A model generated the notes under the pieces. The model was not told the DNA's origin. It saw only the letters and a program-made list of their open reading frames with translations, and searched no databases. Position numbers and translations under genes: made by a program. A DNA stretch of 64,000 nt from Inia geoffrensis (lineage: Eukaryota > Chordata > Mammalia > Artiodactyla > Iniidae), in assembly GCA_036417435.1 (NCBI GenBank), contig CM070908.1, positions 50,191,090 to 50,255,089 on the forward strand. Direction: 5' to 3'. Of this stretch, positions 1 to 10,792 are shown one piece after another; the stretch's first letter is position 1, and each line of letters opens with the position of its first letter.

Positions 1-87
1 GCTGTGCATCCTTCTTCTTCTGTTCCCACAGTTCGCCACAGAGAACAGCTCTGCTCCACTGTGGGTCAGCCTGCTCCCAGCCTTCTT

Positions 88-245
88 TTTTAATTTTATT
101 TTATATTGGGGTATAGTTGATTGACAATGTTGTGTTAGTTTCAGGTGTACAGCAAAGTGGTTCTGTTACACATATACATGTATCCATTCTTTTTCAAATT
201 CTTTTCCCATTTAGGTTGTTAAATAATACTAAGCAGAGTTCAGGG
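88..245 (-). repeat. L1 3'-end fragment
   Basis: The reverse complement carries the typical 3' end of older cetartiodactyl L1s: a stretch resembling 'ctttgctgtacacctgaaac', then 'taacacaacattgt', then an A-rich tail. The same type of end is seen on the plus strand at about 32740-32815. It is a short dead fragment with no reading frame. The family call is good; the subfamily is not resolved. Confidence 0.75.
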
Positions 246-705
246 CACTGCCTTCTAATGTGGACCCATCTGCTGCAGCCTGAGAAAGAAGGGACCCCCT
301 GTCCACCTGCTCCAGAGAAGGGCTTTAGAGAGTGTCCCATGGGGCACTGCCTTCTCCCTCAGAAAGGCCAAGCTGCCCTTCATTCCTAGCAACCAGAGGG
401 TTCCTGCCCCAGGGGCAAAGCACAGGTCCCTACCCTGGTCAGAGGGGCAGAAGGAGTTTCCACTTCCAGCCCTTTGAATACTGATGGTCTTTCCTCCCAT
501 TTTCCCACCCAAAGGGAGCGGGAAGAATGCTGCTCTCACTTCAATGAGCTTAGAGTCACTTTCCAGGGGCCTCTCCAGCATTCTTCCTGTGGTCCCTGAA
601 TAGGGTGGCGGAGGATGCTGTGGGCCACCTGTGGACATTCAACATTGTGGTCCAGCAGGAGGCAGCACAGGCCCTGGGTTAGGTGTTAGGGGCATGTGAA
701 CACTC
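246..705. other. No recognised feature
   Basis: Moderately GC-rich unique sequence. Open frames on both strands (for example minus 255-638) have no recognisable motif, and no splice or promoter context supports them. Confidence 0.5.
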
Positions 706-865
706 AAAGCTGACAGTCACCCTCTCAGAGCCTCGGCTTTATAAAAAAATATTAATAATAATAAAAGCAGATCGTAATAGTTCTCCTAGCTAGTGAGGAT
801 TAGAGAAGCTGGTGCTTGTAGCTCAGCATAGCAGGTAAGTGAGTGTTCAATAAATGTGAGCACTT
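706..865 (+). repeat. MIR SINE, diverged
   Basis: The order of motifs is that of MIR read forwards: 'ctctcagagcctcggctt' (position of the cctcagtttcctcatctg core), an A/T run replacing the aaatggg segment, 'gtgaggatta', then 'gttcaataaatgtgagc' at the 3' end. It is strongly diverged and probably incomplete at its 5' end. Confidence 0.65.
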
Positions 866-869
866 CTTA

Positions 870-3155
870 TCCTAAACAAGGGAACAGCCACTGGGTGATA
901 AATTTTATCTACAGTGGGTTTCATTTAAATTATGATCAAAAGGAGTGAATAAAAAGTGAAAAGTTTACAGACAGAAAGAAAATGAAGCGATATAGAGGAG
1001 GCCAAAAAAATTACACAGAAATTTTGTTCCTGAATATCATGGTTTCAATTTTATTCCAACATCAGACTTACAACAGGCTATAAAAGTCAGATTTTCAACA
1101 GAAAAAGTTTCTGTCCCCTGCTATGAAAACTTAAAATTTTCTTCCATTTTAAACGTGTTTCAACAAGAAACAAAGCTGCATAAAATAAAAACGATGACTT
1201 TGCAGGCCAAAATTATATGGAAGGTTTGTGTTATGATTTCAAACCAAAAGGAAAAATGTGATTTGAGTCCAAACAATTCTTTACTTCTAATGGTATTAAA
1301 ATTTGAATCTGGTATAATTAATTGCCTAAATTTCTCTGGGATGTGCTATGGGCAGATTACAAACTGGATCAAAACATGAGGAGTAGAATAAGAATTCTTT
1401 ATCTGCAACAGGATTCCCTATGGCGTTCTCCCATAATGCATAGTCTGTAACATCTACTCAACCAGAGAGCTTGTTTAACACAGGCGTGTCACTTAACATA
1501 CTCATCACATGTCACTTTCACAATCTTGTCAAACATACTTGGAAATTTACTAAGTCTGACAGATACATATCCAGTCCTCTTTTAAGATGTCATAGCAAAC
1601 ATTTGGCACAATTGGGTGTTATTGGACATGTTATCGCCTTGTCACCTGCTCAAGGATAACCAGACTGACAGCAGCCTAAGCCTTTTGGTATCCTCCGAAA
1701 TTCAGATTTAAGGTTAAACTTTGCTCTTTGCTATTCACATATAGTAATTACTGAAGTCCTCACAAGTTACAGACATGCCTGGTTACAAGGACATATGCTT
1801 AATTTAGGAAGACTAGATACTTTTTTTAAAAAAGCTTTCTATCAGAGTTCTGAAGGGTTTGTGGCTTTAAAACAGGAATTAAGATTCCAAACAAAACAAA
1901 ACAAACAAAAGAGTGCAGGGCTAAGGTAGTCAGATACAATTATCCTGACCATCCCTGGCTCATATAAAGAAGCCTGCCATATTATCAGGAATTTTTAAAA
2001 AATTAGTCTTATGTATCAATCAGTTTTCAAATAACCATTTGTCTTAGATTACACTGTGTGCTGACCTTAGAAACACAAAAGTAATCATTTTACAAAAAGT
2101 TCCAGCAAAGTGCCAGTTTATAATGTTATTGAAAACAATGACCATGCAACTTAAAAAAATATATTTTCAAAAGAGGATCCAGGGCAGTGATGCTGAGAAC
2201 TCTGCTTGGGACTGTGAAAGGAAGGAATGAAATGTTTTTTGCAGCACAGTGATTCTTGCCTTACCAATTACTGTGCAAAATTCCTGGTCCGCAGGGAACC
2301 CTGGCCTGTGCACCTGCCTCACAAGCCCCCAGAGTTTCAACTTAAAAAGCAACTTCATTAAGTCGTGTTCAGTACAATCCGAAAGGGTTATTGATGCAAA
2401 GACGAGTTTATTCCTGGAGGAGCGATCCTCCTAAAAGGTCAACAACTAAGTAGCTAATAGCAATAATGATGACCTTTCAGGGCAGGGCTTTTGAACCACA
2501 GGTAACTGGAGGCAGTTAAGGGGTCAAGTTTTAAATCTTTAGCAAACATGCAAATAGGTGAATACGTGAATTTTGATGGGAATAAAACGTTCAGAATATT
2601 TCATCACCCGTTCAAAGCAACCTGAGATGCTTCCCTCGCAGAATCGTACAACCATTATTTCCCAGTAGAACTAAATGACACCCGAGTTCTGAAGTCAGTT
2701 TGGGGAATTCTGCTGCACGATTCCTTCTTTAAACGAGTAACGTCCCGGGTCCCCCACCCCTCCAGTCTCCAATCCGAAGAACATGAGGGCATCACTCACT
2801 CTGTAAGATGAGGTAGCCTCTTTTAACGCCTGTTTGTGGAGGCGGGGGTGGAGGGGTGTTGCTGGGTACATCCCCAAGTAGAAGCAAAATCATTCTTTAA
2901 AGGGAAGGAACTCCCACCGTGTCTAGAGAAACCCGCGGCAGCGCAGTGGTCAGTGAAATCAGCTCTGCGTTTGATTTGACAAACCCGCACAGCATGGCAC
3001 TGCGTTCCAAGAGCGGTTCTCTGCGCTTTAGAAAAGTTAACTTGTTTCATTCTAAAAAGAACCCCCAAAAGAGAGGAAAGGGGCAAAATTGCAGGAAGAC
3101 GAGGACTTCCTACCCACACCAGCCGCCTAACGGGGAAATAAATAACCCTCCTTCT
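870..3155. other. Repeat-poor unique sequence left of the CpG island
   Basis: About 2.3 kb in which I recognise no interspersed repeat, unusual for this window. It is A/T-rich on the left and becomes GC-richer toward the CpG island. Frames such as minus 2823-3197 (124 codons) and plus 2919-3209 (96 codons) overlap each other and match nothing I know. It could be an upstream regulatory region, or a non-coding transcript body leaving the island on the minus strand (see the poly(A) signal at 1050-1055). Neither reading is proved. Confidence 0.45.
1050..1055 (-). other. Candidate poly(A) signal on the minus strand
   Basis: Plus-strand TTTATT reads AATAAA on the minus strand, followed downstream by a T/G-containing stretch around 1000-1025. 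It lies about 2.2 kb downstream of the CpG island on that strand with no recognised repeat between. AATAAA occurs often by chance in A/T-rich DNA, so this is only suggestive. Confidence 0.2.
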
Positions 3156-3205
3156 GGTCCCCCTGATCCACCGGCACCGGGAAGTTATACCCCGCATGGG
3201 GCCGG

Positions 3206-3280
3206 TTAAGGACTAAGAGGCCGCGGCGCCTGCGAGTCGTTACCGTCCAGCGGGCGCTCGCGGTCCGGGTGGCAGCTCAT
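3206..3280 (-). CDS. Possible mini-ORF in the CpG island (24 codons)
   Basis: On the minus strand an ATG at 3280-3278 in an acceptable initiation context (purine at -3) opens a short frame beginning MSCHPDRERPLDG and stopping at TAA, 3208-3206. A GT dinucleotide follows codon 12 (GACG/GTAACG), so it could instead be the first coding exon of a spliced minus-strand gene, but position +5 of that donor is C, which is weak. I do not recognise the peptide. It could equally be an upstream ORF in a 5' UTR or chance in GC-rich DNA. Confidence 0.2.
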   Translation of the reverse strand: MSCHPDRERPLDGNDSQAPRPLSP

Positions 3281-3608
3281 CTCTGCTCCGGCTCCGGGCG
3301 GCCCGGGCGCGGCTCCCGCAGTCCAGGCGGCGGCTGCAGTTGCCGAGGCAGCGCCCGCCGTGGGGACCCGCAGGTGCGCGCGGCAGCCGCTGGGCGCTCG
3401 CCACCGCGTGGGGACGGATAGGGACGCGCTCGCGCTGCCCGAGCTCCGCAGCCCGAGGCCCCGGCGCCAGGCTTCTGCGGCCCGCGCCTCTCTATTAATA
3501 CTTGGCGAGCTGCTGGCGGCCTGCCACCCGCTTGACCCCGGGCCAGGGTCCCTCTGCCAGAGCTGCGAAGGGCTGGGGCACGGTGTGCGGGGGCGAAGGG
3601 CATTTGTC

Positions 3609-3617
3609 CAGGTGAGA
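3609..3617 (+). other. Strong 5' splice donor candidate
   Basis: CAG/GTGAGA matches the mammalian donor consensus at every important position, including G at +5. It sits at the right edge of the CpG island, where the first exon of an island-driven plus-strand gene should end. A plus-strand frame (3360-3677) runs across it, but it has the arginine/proline-rich look of translated GC-rich 5' UTR, so the exon is probably non-coding. The transcription start is not determined. Confidence 0.45.
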
Positions 3618-3670
3618 ACGGACAGGGCGCACCCCCAGCAGCCCTTCAGGGTAGAGACTGGACACGAGGT

Positions 3671-3679
3671 TGGGTGAGT
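3671..3679 (+). other. Second 5' splice donor candidate
   Basis: TGG/GTGAGT has a perfect intron side (GTGAGT) and lies 62 bases after the first donor. The two could be alternative ends of one first exon. Only the exon side is weak. Confidence 0.35.
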
Positions 3680-5205
3680 GAGCCTTGGCCTGTGACCTTC
3701 CCAGCATCCAGTTTTTTGTAGTCACCACCTCGCTGGGTCTGATCTGGCCAGAGGAGCCCTAAGCTAAATCTGATGCCCGCTCCAGGCCACCAGCGCAGGG
3801 AACCTATTTTAGGGCAGCCGCGGTGAATAGGATCCGCTACCCATTCATTCAGGCCTGCCTTGACATTTAAGAGTTCCACAAGCGAATGTCTTGCCCCAGA
3901 TCCCATTTCACCCTTTTGCCTCTGCAACATTACAAGTTTGGAGGAGGGAAGGCGGTCGGCACCTTGTTGTCCGGTGGTAAAGAACAAAAAGAGGCAGTGA
4001 ATTCCAAAGGGCCTCTGTTTGGTCTTTAGACTCAAATGTTCACAACACTGTTAATTGCTCCAGCAAGCCCCTGTAAGTTAGGCTTCAGCCATGTTCCTAT
4101 TGTAAATTTAAATTTAATCAGCGAGGGCTGCTTTTTTGTCATCCCTCCAACAAGTTTTATGTTTAAATTCCCTTAGGAGCTTTTAACTGAAGCCGTTGAG
4201 ATGATAGGAGCAATCGGTGAATACCATTTCAAAAGCACACTGATGACAACTACCTTATAGAACTGCATTTGTAATCCACATCCTTCAAGGGGCTAAAAAA
4301 AAAAAAAATCCTCGTTTACTTTCTTAGCAGGTGAACTATTTCCTCTGGCTGCATAATTAAAGTCCATATCAGTGAAGACAATGCAGCCCTTTTTTCTCAA
4401 ATAAGAATTGATTATTCCTAATATACATAAGACTAGAGTTATTAAAAATATTAAAGTTAAGACCCTGCAGACAAATTTTATGAAGTTTCTGAGACCACCT
4501 TCCCTCCATCTACTCTTCTGTAGGCAGTTTCACCAGATAAAGGACTGAGATCTAGTGATGGAAGCATAAATAAGAACTTCAGGAGTTAAACTTTGGTGAC
4601 TCTATTAAAAAAAATTTAAAGGAGTATACACTCTGGCAAGTTTTTCACTTAATTTTTTTAGCTTTGTAGTAAGTGGACCCTCTCTACCCCAGCTCAGAAC
4701 AGTGACCAGTGTCAGCCTCTGCTAAATTAAATACCTCTCTGTGTGAGGCAAACCAGGACCAACTGGGCCACAGTGGACTCTAGAAATGTCAATTTACAGA
4801 CCTGCTCCCTCTCCTCTCCTGCACCAACCAGGGAATATGCCATTTAAAATTTCTTAGATTGAAAGCCAGAAACTGCCCTATGAGCTCACCTCTTACTGGC
4901 TTATCTCAACTCTCATATTTACTCCTATGACAAAGGCATTGTGTTATATTCCTTCTTGCTTTCATTCTTCAATTACTTGGCACTTCCTCTGTGCCAGTTA
5001 CTAGGGATTTCAAGAAAAATCCTGCCCTCAGAATGCTGTAGTGTAGTTGAGAGAGATGTCTTAGAACCACCTACTTTTTTTATCATCTGTTTCATGTTCC
5101 ATGAAAGATATGGGGCACTGAGGAGCCACAGCTGAGGGGATGGCTAATTCTACTTGAAGGATTAAGAAATGTTTCTAACCAGTACTGACCATTTTCACTA
5201 ATGAT
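3680..5205. other. Repeat-free unique sequence right of the CpG island
   Basis: 1.5 kb without a recognised repeat. The part around 4050-4460 is A/T-rich with several TAAT/ATTA cores. That composition is often seen in conserved non-coding DNA beside developmental genes, but conservation cannot be judged here. If the CpG island drives a plus-strand gene, this is the start of intron 1. Confidence 0.4.
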
Positions 5206-5440
5206 AGTAGCTATTATTTTTAAACATGTACTGTGAGCTAGGCACTCTGCTAAATGCTTTTCATACATTCCCTTCTATAATCCTTATATGGGATTGGGAA
5301 TTACTATAACCCCCTTTTTACAGACGGACAAAAAGAGGCTCAGCTTTAGTAATCTGCCCAGAAACACAGAGGGAAAGCATTTCAGAACCATGATTAGAAG
5401 GCAGCTTTCTGTAATTACAAAGCCTGTGCCCAGTGTCTAC
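5206..5440 (-). repeat. MIR SINE
   Basis: Reads as reverse MIR: 'gtgagctaggcactctgcta', 'ataatccttata', 'tttttacagacgg', then a region matching the old tRNA-like part. Diverged but with all segments in order. Confidence 0.75.
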
Positions 5441-5689
5441 ACTGGGTTGCACTGATTAGCAAAGATACTTTCCACAGTCTATGATAAGAGCTTTTCACCA
5501 AAACCTTTCAGGAAAATGGGTCCTTGGAAGGTACACAGACAGGCCAGCTGGCATTGCAGGAAACCGGACTGCGCCCTGGCAGTCTTGGCTCCCTCACAGA
5601 GTAGCATCCACATTTCATAACAGGGTGGGACCCAAAAACTGGTCTTAAGAAAGAACTTGGGAATTGTTGTCCCAGGCAGGACTGCTGTG

Positions 5690-5775
5690 AGAACACCATT
5701 CATTCATTCATAAATCCATTCAACATCTGTTGAGCACTTATTCTATTACACACACTTTGCTGGAAGCTGATTTCA
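5690..5775 (-). repeat. L2 3'-end fragment
   Basis: 'cattcattcattcataaatc' followed by 'tgttgagcacttattctatt' is the reverse complement of the L2 terminus with its short TGAA tail repeats. Confidence 0.65.
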
Positions 5776-6049
5776 TCTCAACAACAGATCCCCCTAGGAA
5801 TGCTCCAAGGAATTAGGAATTTACATTGAGAGAAAGGAAAGAAAAAGTATCTTTAGACTCAGAGTTGGTTGGCCATTGGGCCAATTTACCGGAGGTTGAA
5901 AAACACCCCTTTTGCTGGACAGGAAGTGAGAGAGAAGAAAGAAGGTCCTAAGCATCTATTCCAATGAGAAAACTTCCAACTTAGTCACACCTGCTCAAGG
6001 AGGCCCACAAGTTGTATTGGTCTAAAATTCTGGAGGCATGTTCAGCTCA

Positions 6050-6290
6050 GGGGCAGTAAAATGTAATGATTAGGAATCCAGCCTTTGTGTCAGACAAACA
6101 CTACGTTCAGATGCTGACCTGTCAGATCCTGGGTCAATGATGATCCAGTACGGTCAATCCAATACTGTCCGGTGAATGAGTAGTAACTTGGGCAAGTTTT
6201 ACAAATAGCCTAAGGCTCCATTTTGTAAAATGGGATTAACAGTATAAACCCTATACGGTTTTTGCATGATAATCTTTGTATTGGTAAAGA
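6050..6290 (+). repeat. MIR SINE
   Basis: Forward MIR: 'taatgattaggaatccagcc' (tRNA-like head), 'gggcaagtttt', 'ccattttgtaaaatgggatt', followed by a decayed 3' part. A local duplication-like insert lies in the middle (6120-6180). Confidence 0.7.
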
Positions 6291-6678
6291 TGTATTTTCA
6301 GTTGCTAGCCGTAGAGAACCAAATTAGCAGTGATTTTAAAAAATTAGATTATTTTTCTCCCTTAACATGAAGGTAGTAGAGTTAAATGGTCTATACTTGG
6401 TACTGAAGCTCCATGCCTCCATCAAGGACCTAGAAGCCTTGTCATTTTCTGCTCCAGCATCCTTAATACAAGCTTCAGTCTCAGAACTTCCTCATGGTCG
6501 TAAAATGGCTGCCAGAACTCCAGACTGACTCATGTTCAAACAAGGAGAAGGAAGGGGGAAAGGGCAAAAATAACACCTGACAGCTGAGTTGGGTGCCTTA
6601 AAATAACTTTCTTGGAAGCCTTATCCAACAACTTCCATGTAAAATTCAATATATATTTCCTCTGCAAGAGAAGCTCGG

Positions 6679-6680
<2 letters not shown>
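6291..6680. other. No recognised feature
   Basis: Unique sequence between a MIR and the GT microsatellite; no convincing frame or repeat. Confidence 0.5.

Positions 6681-6712
<32 letters not shown>
6681..6712 (+). repeat. (GT)16 microsatellite
   Basis: Sixteen uninterrupted GT units. The short frames drawn across it on both strands are translated repeat, not genes. A pure dinucleotide run of this length is likely length-variable in the population. Confidence 0.97.
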
Positions 6713-6714
<2 letters not shown>

Positions 6715-8215
6715 ACCTGGGCATTTTACAGATTCTGTTATCCAGGGAAAGGCAGCCAGCAATGTGTGCCATAGTTGGAAAACCATTTGACACAGTGCCT
6801 GGCACAAAATAAGTTTAAAGAGATAGACAGAGGCAGAAAGAGACAAAGAGAGATAGTAGCTGTGTTAGAGAATCAAGAAGTTCCCCAGAAAAACAGATGA
6901 TAACAGGACTGGTCTGAATGTATGTGCATGTTGGGCAGGGCAGCAGGGAGTTTGGGTCAGGTGGGCATTTTTCATGAAAGAACATTCATTCATTTTATTA
7001 GTTTCAAGCAAAGTTCAAAACTGCCAGGAAACATCATTTAGATTATAATCAGCACACTTTGGTGCTAAAAACCTAAGGAACACAACTTAGAGAAATCAAA
7101 GAACTGAGGACAAGAGGAAGAAAGACTATAGCAAATTCACAGAAACAAAAGTGGAGAGAAAAAATGAGAAAGTTATCCACCATTTACTGTTTTGAAACAA
7201 CCTAAGTGACATCTGGCTACCTTAAGAAAATTTTTTTAACAAGCACTTTATTAGAAGGATATCAAGGGCATCAGACTTGACTGGAGGTTAGAAAATCAGA
7301 CTTAGAAGTCAAGCAAGAACCAAGCCAGGTCTGAAAGTTCAGTAAGGAGGCAGCACAGCAGCATCTTTCTGAAGGGACAGTTCTAGCCAAGGATGCCCCC
7401 CCACCCTGAAAGCCCATTGTCACCCTCAGACCCTACCTCAAGTACCCAGAAAGAACGGGACTTCTTATTTTGGGATCACTTGATCAAATCAATCAGATGA
7501 GTGCACCGGATTGGCCAGCCTGGATCCAATAGTGGATACAGGATGGATTTCTTCCTCAGGTGCTGAAGTGCCCCCACTATTACCATACTCAAATAGAGGA
7601 CCAGCACACACATAGGAAGGAAGGATAGATGCAGGACAGCCAAAAAAGACAAATGTCACTACAATATCCCAGTGAGCCAAGCTGCGTTGTGAGCACTTGG
7701 CATGTGATCTTCACAAGAATCCTGCAAAGCAATTGTAGGGGTTCAGAGCGAGCCTTCCCCAAATGTGCCACTTTTGCAAGGGGATTGTCTTGAGCTAAAG
7801 GCAATCAAGAGTCTGTGGGTTCAAGAGAAATTACTGCCCCTCCCTTAACTACTTAGGAGAACGTAAATTGGGAATTTTTCCCAGAAAAGAGTTACTACTG
7901 AAGATAAACGTTATCAAAGTGGCTCCATCTATATGCCAGGACAAACATCTAATTACCAAATATCTGTTTTTCTTCTGATCATCCTGTGAATTGCCCTCCT
8001 GTCCTTGGAAGCCACAGCCCCTATTCCACTCCTTAGATCAGAATGGCATATATACCTCATTTTACCTTTCTGTCTCTGAAACTCTCATGTATGTAGGGTT
8101 CCTGTACATTTGAAATTAAAATTGACGTTCTTCTGTTCCTGTGTCTCATGTCAATTTAATTCTTAGACCAGCTAGAAGAACCTATAAGGGTAAAGTTTTC
8201 TTCCCCCTCTACATA
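6713..8215. other. No recognised feature
   Basis: 1.5 kb of unique sequence with scattered A/T-rich and GA-rich patches (around 6820-6860). No frame above about 70 codons and no splice-site arrangement that convinces. Confidence 0.5.
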
Positions 8216-8221
8216 ATTATT

Positions 8222-8335
8222 ATGACTTCCATTTTATAAATTTTATTAGGCCTTTGTCTAAGGCTACATACTTAGTAAGCAATAGAGCTGGGATTCAAAC
8301 TCATGGATTTTAAGAGTTCTTCCTTTTTCTAATCT
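8222..8335 (-). repeat. MIR fragment
   Basis: 'cttccattttataaatttta' followed by 'gctgggattcaaactcatgg' are the reverse MIR core and the old B-box region. Confidence 0.65.
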
Positions 8336-8534
8336 GTGACATATTTCCATCCTTTGTTTTATCTGGATTTGGCATCATAAGAAAACACCTGCCTCACTGG
8401 GGCTAGGGTCAAGGGATTTAGAAGCTGAGATTGGGATATTAAAAGTCACTTGACATTGAACACAGTTCTTGCAGCTAACAGATGACGAAGACACAATAGT
8501 TATTTGTCCACTGATCAGTAAATAACTCTTTTTG

Positions 8535-8705
8535 AGCTTTGATGATGTGACAGGCACTGAGTTAAATGCGGTACACAAGTAAGACATGGTCCCTCAGAGA
8601 ACACTGTCTGGTAGGGGAAATAGATGTGTGAACAGTTAAATCAAAATGTGTTATGTTAGATGTAACAATAAAAGCAGGTACAAAACTATGTACAAAAGTA
8701 GTGGT
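8535..8705 (-). repeat. L2 fragment, first part
   Basis: 'gacaggcactgagtta' then 'catggtccctcagagaacac' and 'tgtctggtaggggaaataga' are the reverse L2 3' UTR in the correct order. The same L2 appears to continue at 8960 after the SINE material. Confidence 0.6.
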
Positions 8706-8708
8706 GAG

Positions 8709-8790
8709 GGCTTCCCTGGTGGCGCAGTGGTTGAGAGTCCACCTGCCGATGCAGGCGACACGTGCCCCGGTCCGGGAAGATCCCACATGA
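8709..8790 (+). mobile_element. CHR-2 SINE, 3'-truncated
   Basis: Starts with the CHR-2 head 'cttccctggtggcgcag' and runs through the tRNA-like A box and a damaged B-box region to 'gatcccacatg', then stops abruptly without the right half or A tail. SINEs normally lose their 5' end, not the tail, so this is a deletion after insertion. It joins directly to a MIR that lacks its own head. Confidence 0.9.
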
Positions 8791-8950
8791 TAACCATTGG
8801 AAAGTCACAAAAATTAGCTAAGCCTCCTTTCCCTCAGCAGTTACTATAAAGAGTAAATAAAACAAACATTTAGCACAATGCCTATAATACTTGGGTATTA
8901 TAGTACATAGTAAGTACTTCATAAATGTTAGCAAGTATTGGTGTAAAGAG
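8791..8950 (+). repeat. MIR, 5' part missing
   Basis: 'tttagcacaatgcctataat' and 'agtaagtacttcataaatgt' are the forward MIR 3' half. The head is absent where it meets the truncated CHR-2, consistent with one deletion removing both. Confidence 0.65.
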
Positions 8951-8959
8951 CTGGCTTTT

Positions 8960-9330
8960 GAGAAATGAACACAAGTGTATCATATTAGGAAATGAGGTGG
9001 AATGCCAGTTTTCCAGGCAGAGGGACCAACACAGGCAAAGTGTTGGCATCAATAATTGGGTTGGTGTTTCTCAGAAAGGCTAAAGTGGGGAGATGGGGGT
9101 GCCCGAAGATAAGGTCCTAAAGAACCTGTAGTCCATGTTTAGAAACTTAGACTTTCTCCTGGAGGCAATGGAGACCCAGTGAAGAGTTTTAATCTGGGGC
9201 AGATGGAGAGAGGCAGTGGCATTATGGAAGATGGATGGAGGGTGAAACCAGAGGTGAGGAGACCAGTCATTCTAATAATCCAGGTGAGAGATGGAAAAGT
9301 GCTGCCACCAGGGAGGGACAGTAAGAAAGG
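8960..9330 (-). repeat. L2 fragment, second part
   Basis: 'ttccaggcagagggaccaac' and 'acaggcaaagtgttggc', then 'gcaatggagacccagtgaag' and 'ctaataatccaggtgagaga', match the antisense of the L2 reverse-transcriptase region and 3' UTR in order. Frames 9139-9435 and 9179-9460 across it are shadows. Confidence 0.6.
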
Positions 9331-9479
9331 AGAGGAGAGACAGGAAGGAAAGAGTAAGAAATGTGTACAATCTGTATGTGGTGGGGGCCTCTGTCTGCCT
9401 TCTCTACTACTGAAGCCCCAAACCCAGCACATCATCAGGCATGAACCCGGCCCTGAGTAAGGAGCTATTAAGTGAACAC

Positions 9480-10085
9480 ATTGGCAGGACTTGTGCTGTG
9501 ACTAGATTCTGGTCTCGCTTCTCTCAGTGTTTTCCAGATTCCAGAGCTTTCCAATTAGACTCACCTCCGCTCCCATTCCTATGTCTTGGATGGGAACCTG
9601 AAATCTATGTTTTTAACAAGCACCATTGATTAGAGGTAAGAAACTAATGATCAACATGAGAAACCCTGCTAAATTGATTAAAATATTACTAGCTGAGAAG
9701 AACAAGGGAGCTGTGTATGTCAGTGAAGTACCATTAGGAAATCTAGGACTTTGCATTCCTTCTTCCGTTCTGGGAACTCATGTTTGTATTCTAGAGGAGT
9801 TACATTATGGTTAGTTATGTCATTTAAAAAATAAATGCCTTTGTTGTAAGCAGTGTGGCTTCCACCCACTATTAGGAACCCTGGCTAATATACTAAGTTT
9901 TCTAGAAATCCTGCCACCCCATTGGCTCACGCTTTGGGTTCGATCAGAAAGGCAATGGCAATACCTCTAGAATGTTCCTTCTTGGAGTATAATCTGCAGA
10001 ACAGTGCCAGTCTGGGAAGTGCTCATAACTGGTCCACGAATAAGTTCAGACAGAAAATGAGGGAGTCATTTAGAAACTGTAATAG
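9480..10085. other. No recognised feature
   Basis: Unique sequence; short frames (9441-9629, 9626-9814, 9922-10152) show no motif, and no splice-site context supports them. Confidence 0.5.
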
Positions 10086-10087
10086 AA

Positions 10088-10290
10088 ACAAGCTCAGCAC
10101 CATTGACATCTTGGACCTGGAGGTGGTTGTGGGGCTGCTCTGTGCATTCTAGGCTGTGTGGCAGCATCTCTGGCCTCTACCCACTAGATGCCAGTAGCAC
10201 CTTCCTCTCAATGAGGACAACCAACAACGTCTCTAGACATTGACAAGTGTCTCCATGGGACAAAATGTTCCTGGTTGAGAGACATTGCTT
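10088..10290 (-). repeat. MER20-like hAT DNA transposon copy
   Basis: 'gcatctctggcctctaccca' then 'ctagatgccagtagcacctt', with 'ctagacattgacaagtgtct' and 'cctggttgagagacattg', are the reverse of the MER20-type non-autonomous hAT-Charlie element. Nearly full length. Family name from memory. Confidence 0.65.
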
Positions 10291-10792
10291 TATAGAAATT
10301 TGACAGACTAATTTTATGTCTGATGTATCAAATAATATAAAAATCAAATTGGGACTTGTATTATGTGTATCTTTTTATTTTATTTTTCTAGTAATTTGTT
10401 ATTATCGTATTTTACTATTAATTGAAGGCAGATTTAAAACATGGTCCTTCCCACAGATAGTTTAGAACACACTGATACAAAAGGTCACTCTTAAAATACA
10501 GAAGTGTTCCTTAGAGGAAAGGGTACACCTGGATTATCCTTCATCTCTCTGCCGTAATAACCAAACGTTACAAGGTGACATATAAAGAAATTAACTAGCC
10601 TTTATGTTTTATGGTTTTGCTCCTGTAGCCACCATGGAAAGTCTCCAGCCCTCCATTGCTACAGAAAAAGAAGCGTGTTCTGGTGAGAGTAAGCAGTTCT
10701 CTTGTCTTTCCCAGGACAGAGGAAAATTTGCTGGGGAGGGCATAGGCCAAGACAGAGACAGACCCTAAAATTCTTATGACAGGAAGGCCTAG
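10291..10792. other. No recognised feature
   Basis: A/T-rich unique sequence (10380-10440 is nearly pure A/T). No credible frame. Confidence 0.5.

Larger units (their letters stand above)
3160..3625. promoter_or_regulatory. CpG island, probable promoter
   Basis: By eye there are roughly 50 CpG dinucleotides in 3181-3540, far denser than anywhere else in the window except the old L1 5' UTR and SINE copies. A GGGCGG Sp1-type box lies at 3296-3301 and a TATTAATA element near 3492-3499. No repeat explains the richness, so this is a true island rather than a young SINE. In mammals unmethylated islands of this kind usually mark a promoter. The splice donors at its right edge favour a plus-strand transcript; divergent transcription is possible. 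The gene is not identified. Confidence 0.7.

Noticed and set aside
3360..3677. 105-codon plus-strand frame in the CpG island as a protein-coding first exon
   Set aside because: Arginine/alanine/proline-rich text is typical of translated GC-rich 5' UTR. No recognised protein start, though coding use up to the donor at 3611 cannot be excluded.
6536..6812. Opposed frames of 89 and 66 codons
   Set aside because: Both are built around the GT microsatellite (runs of cysteine-valine or histidine-threonine).
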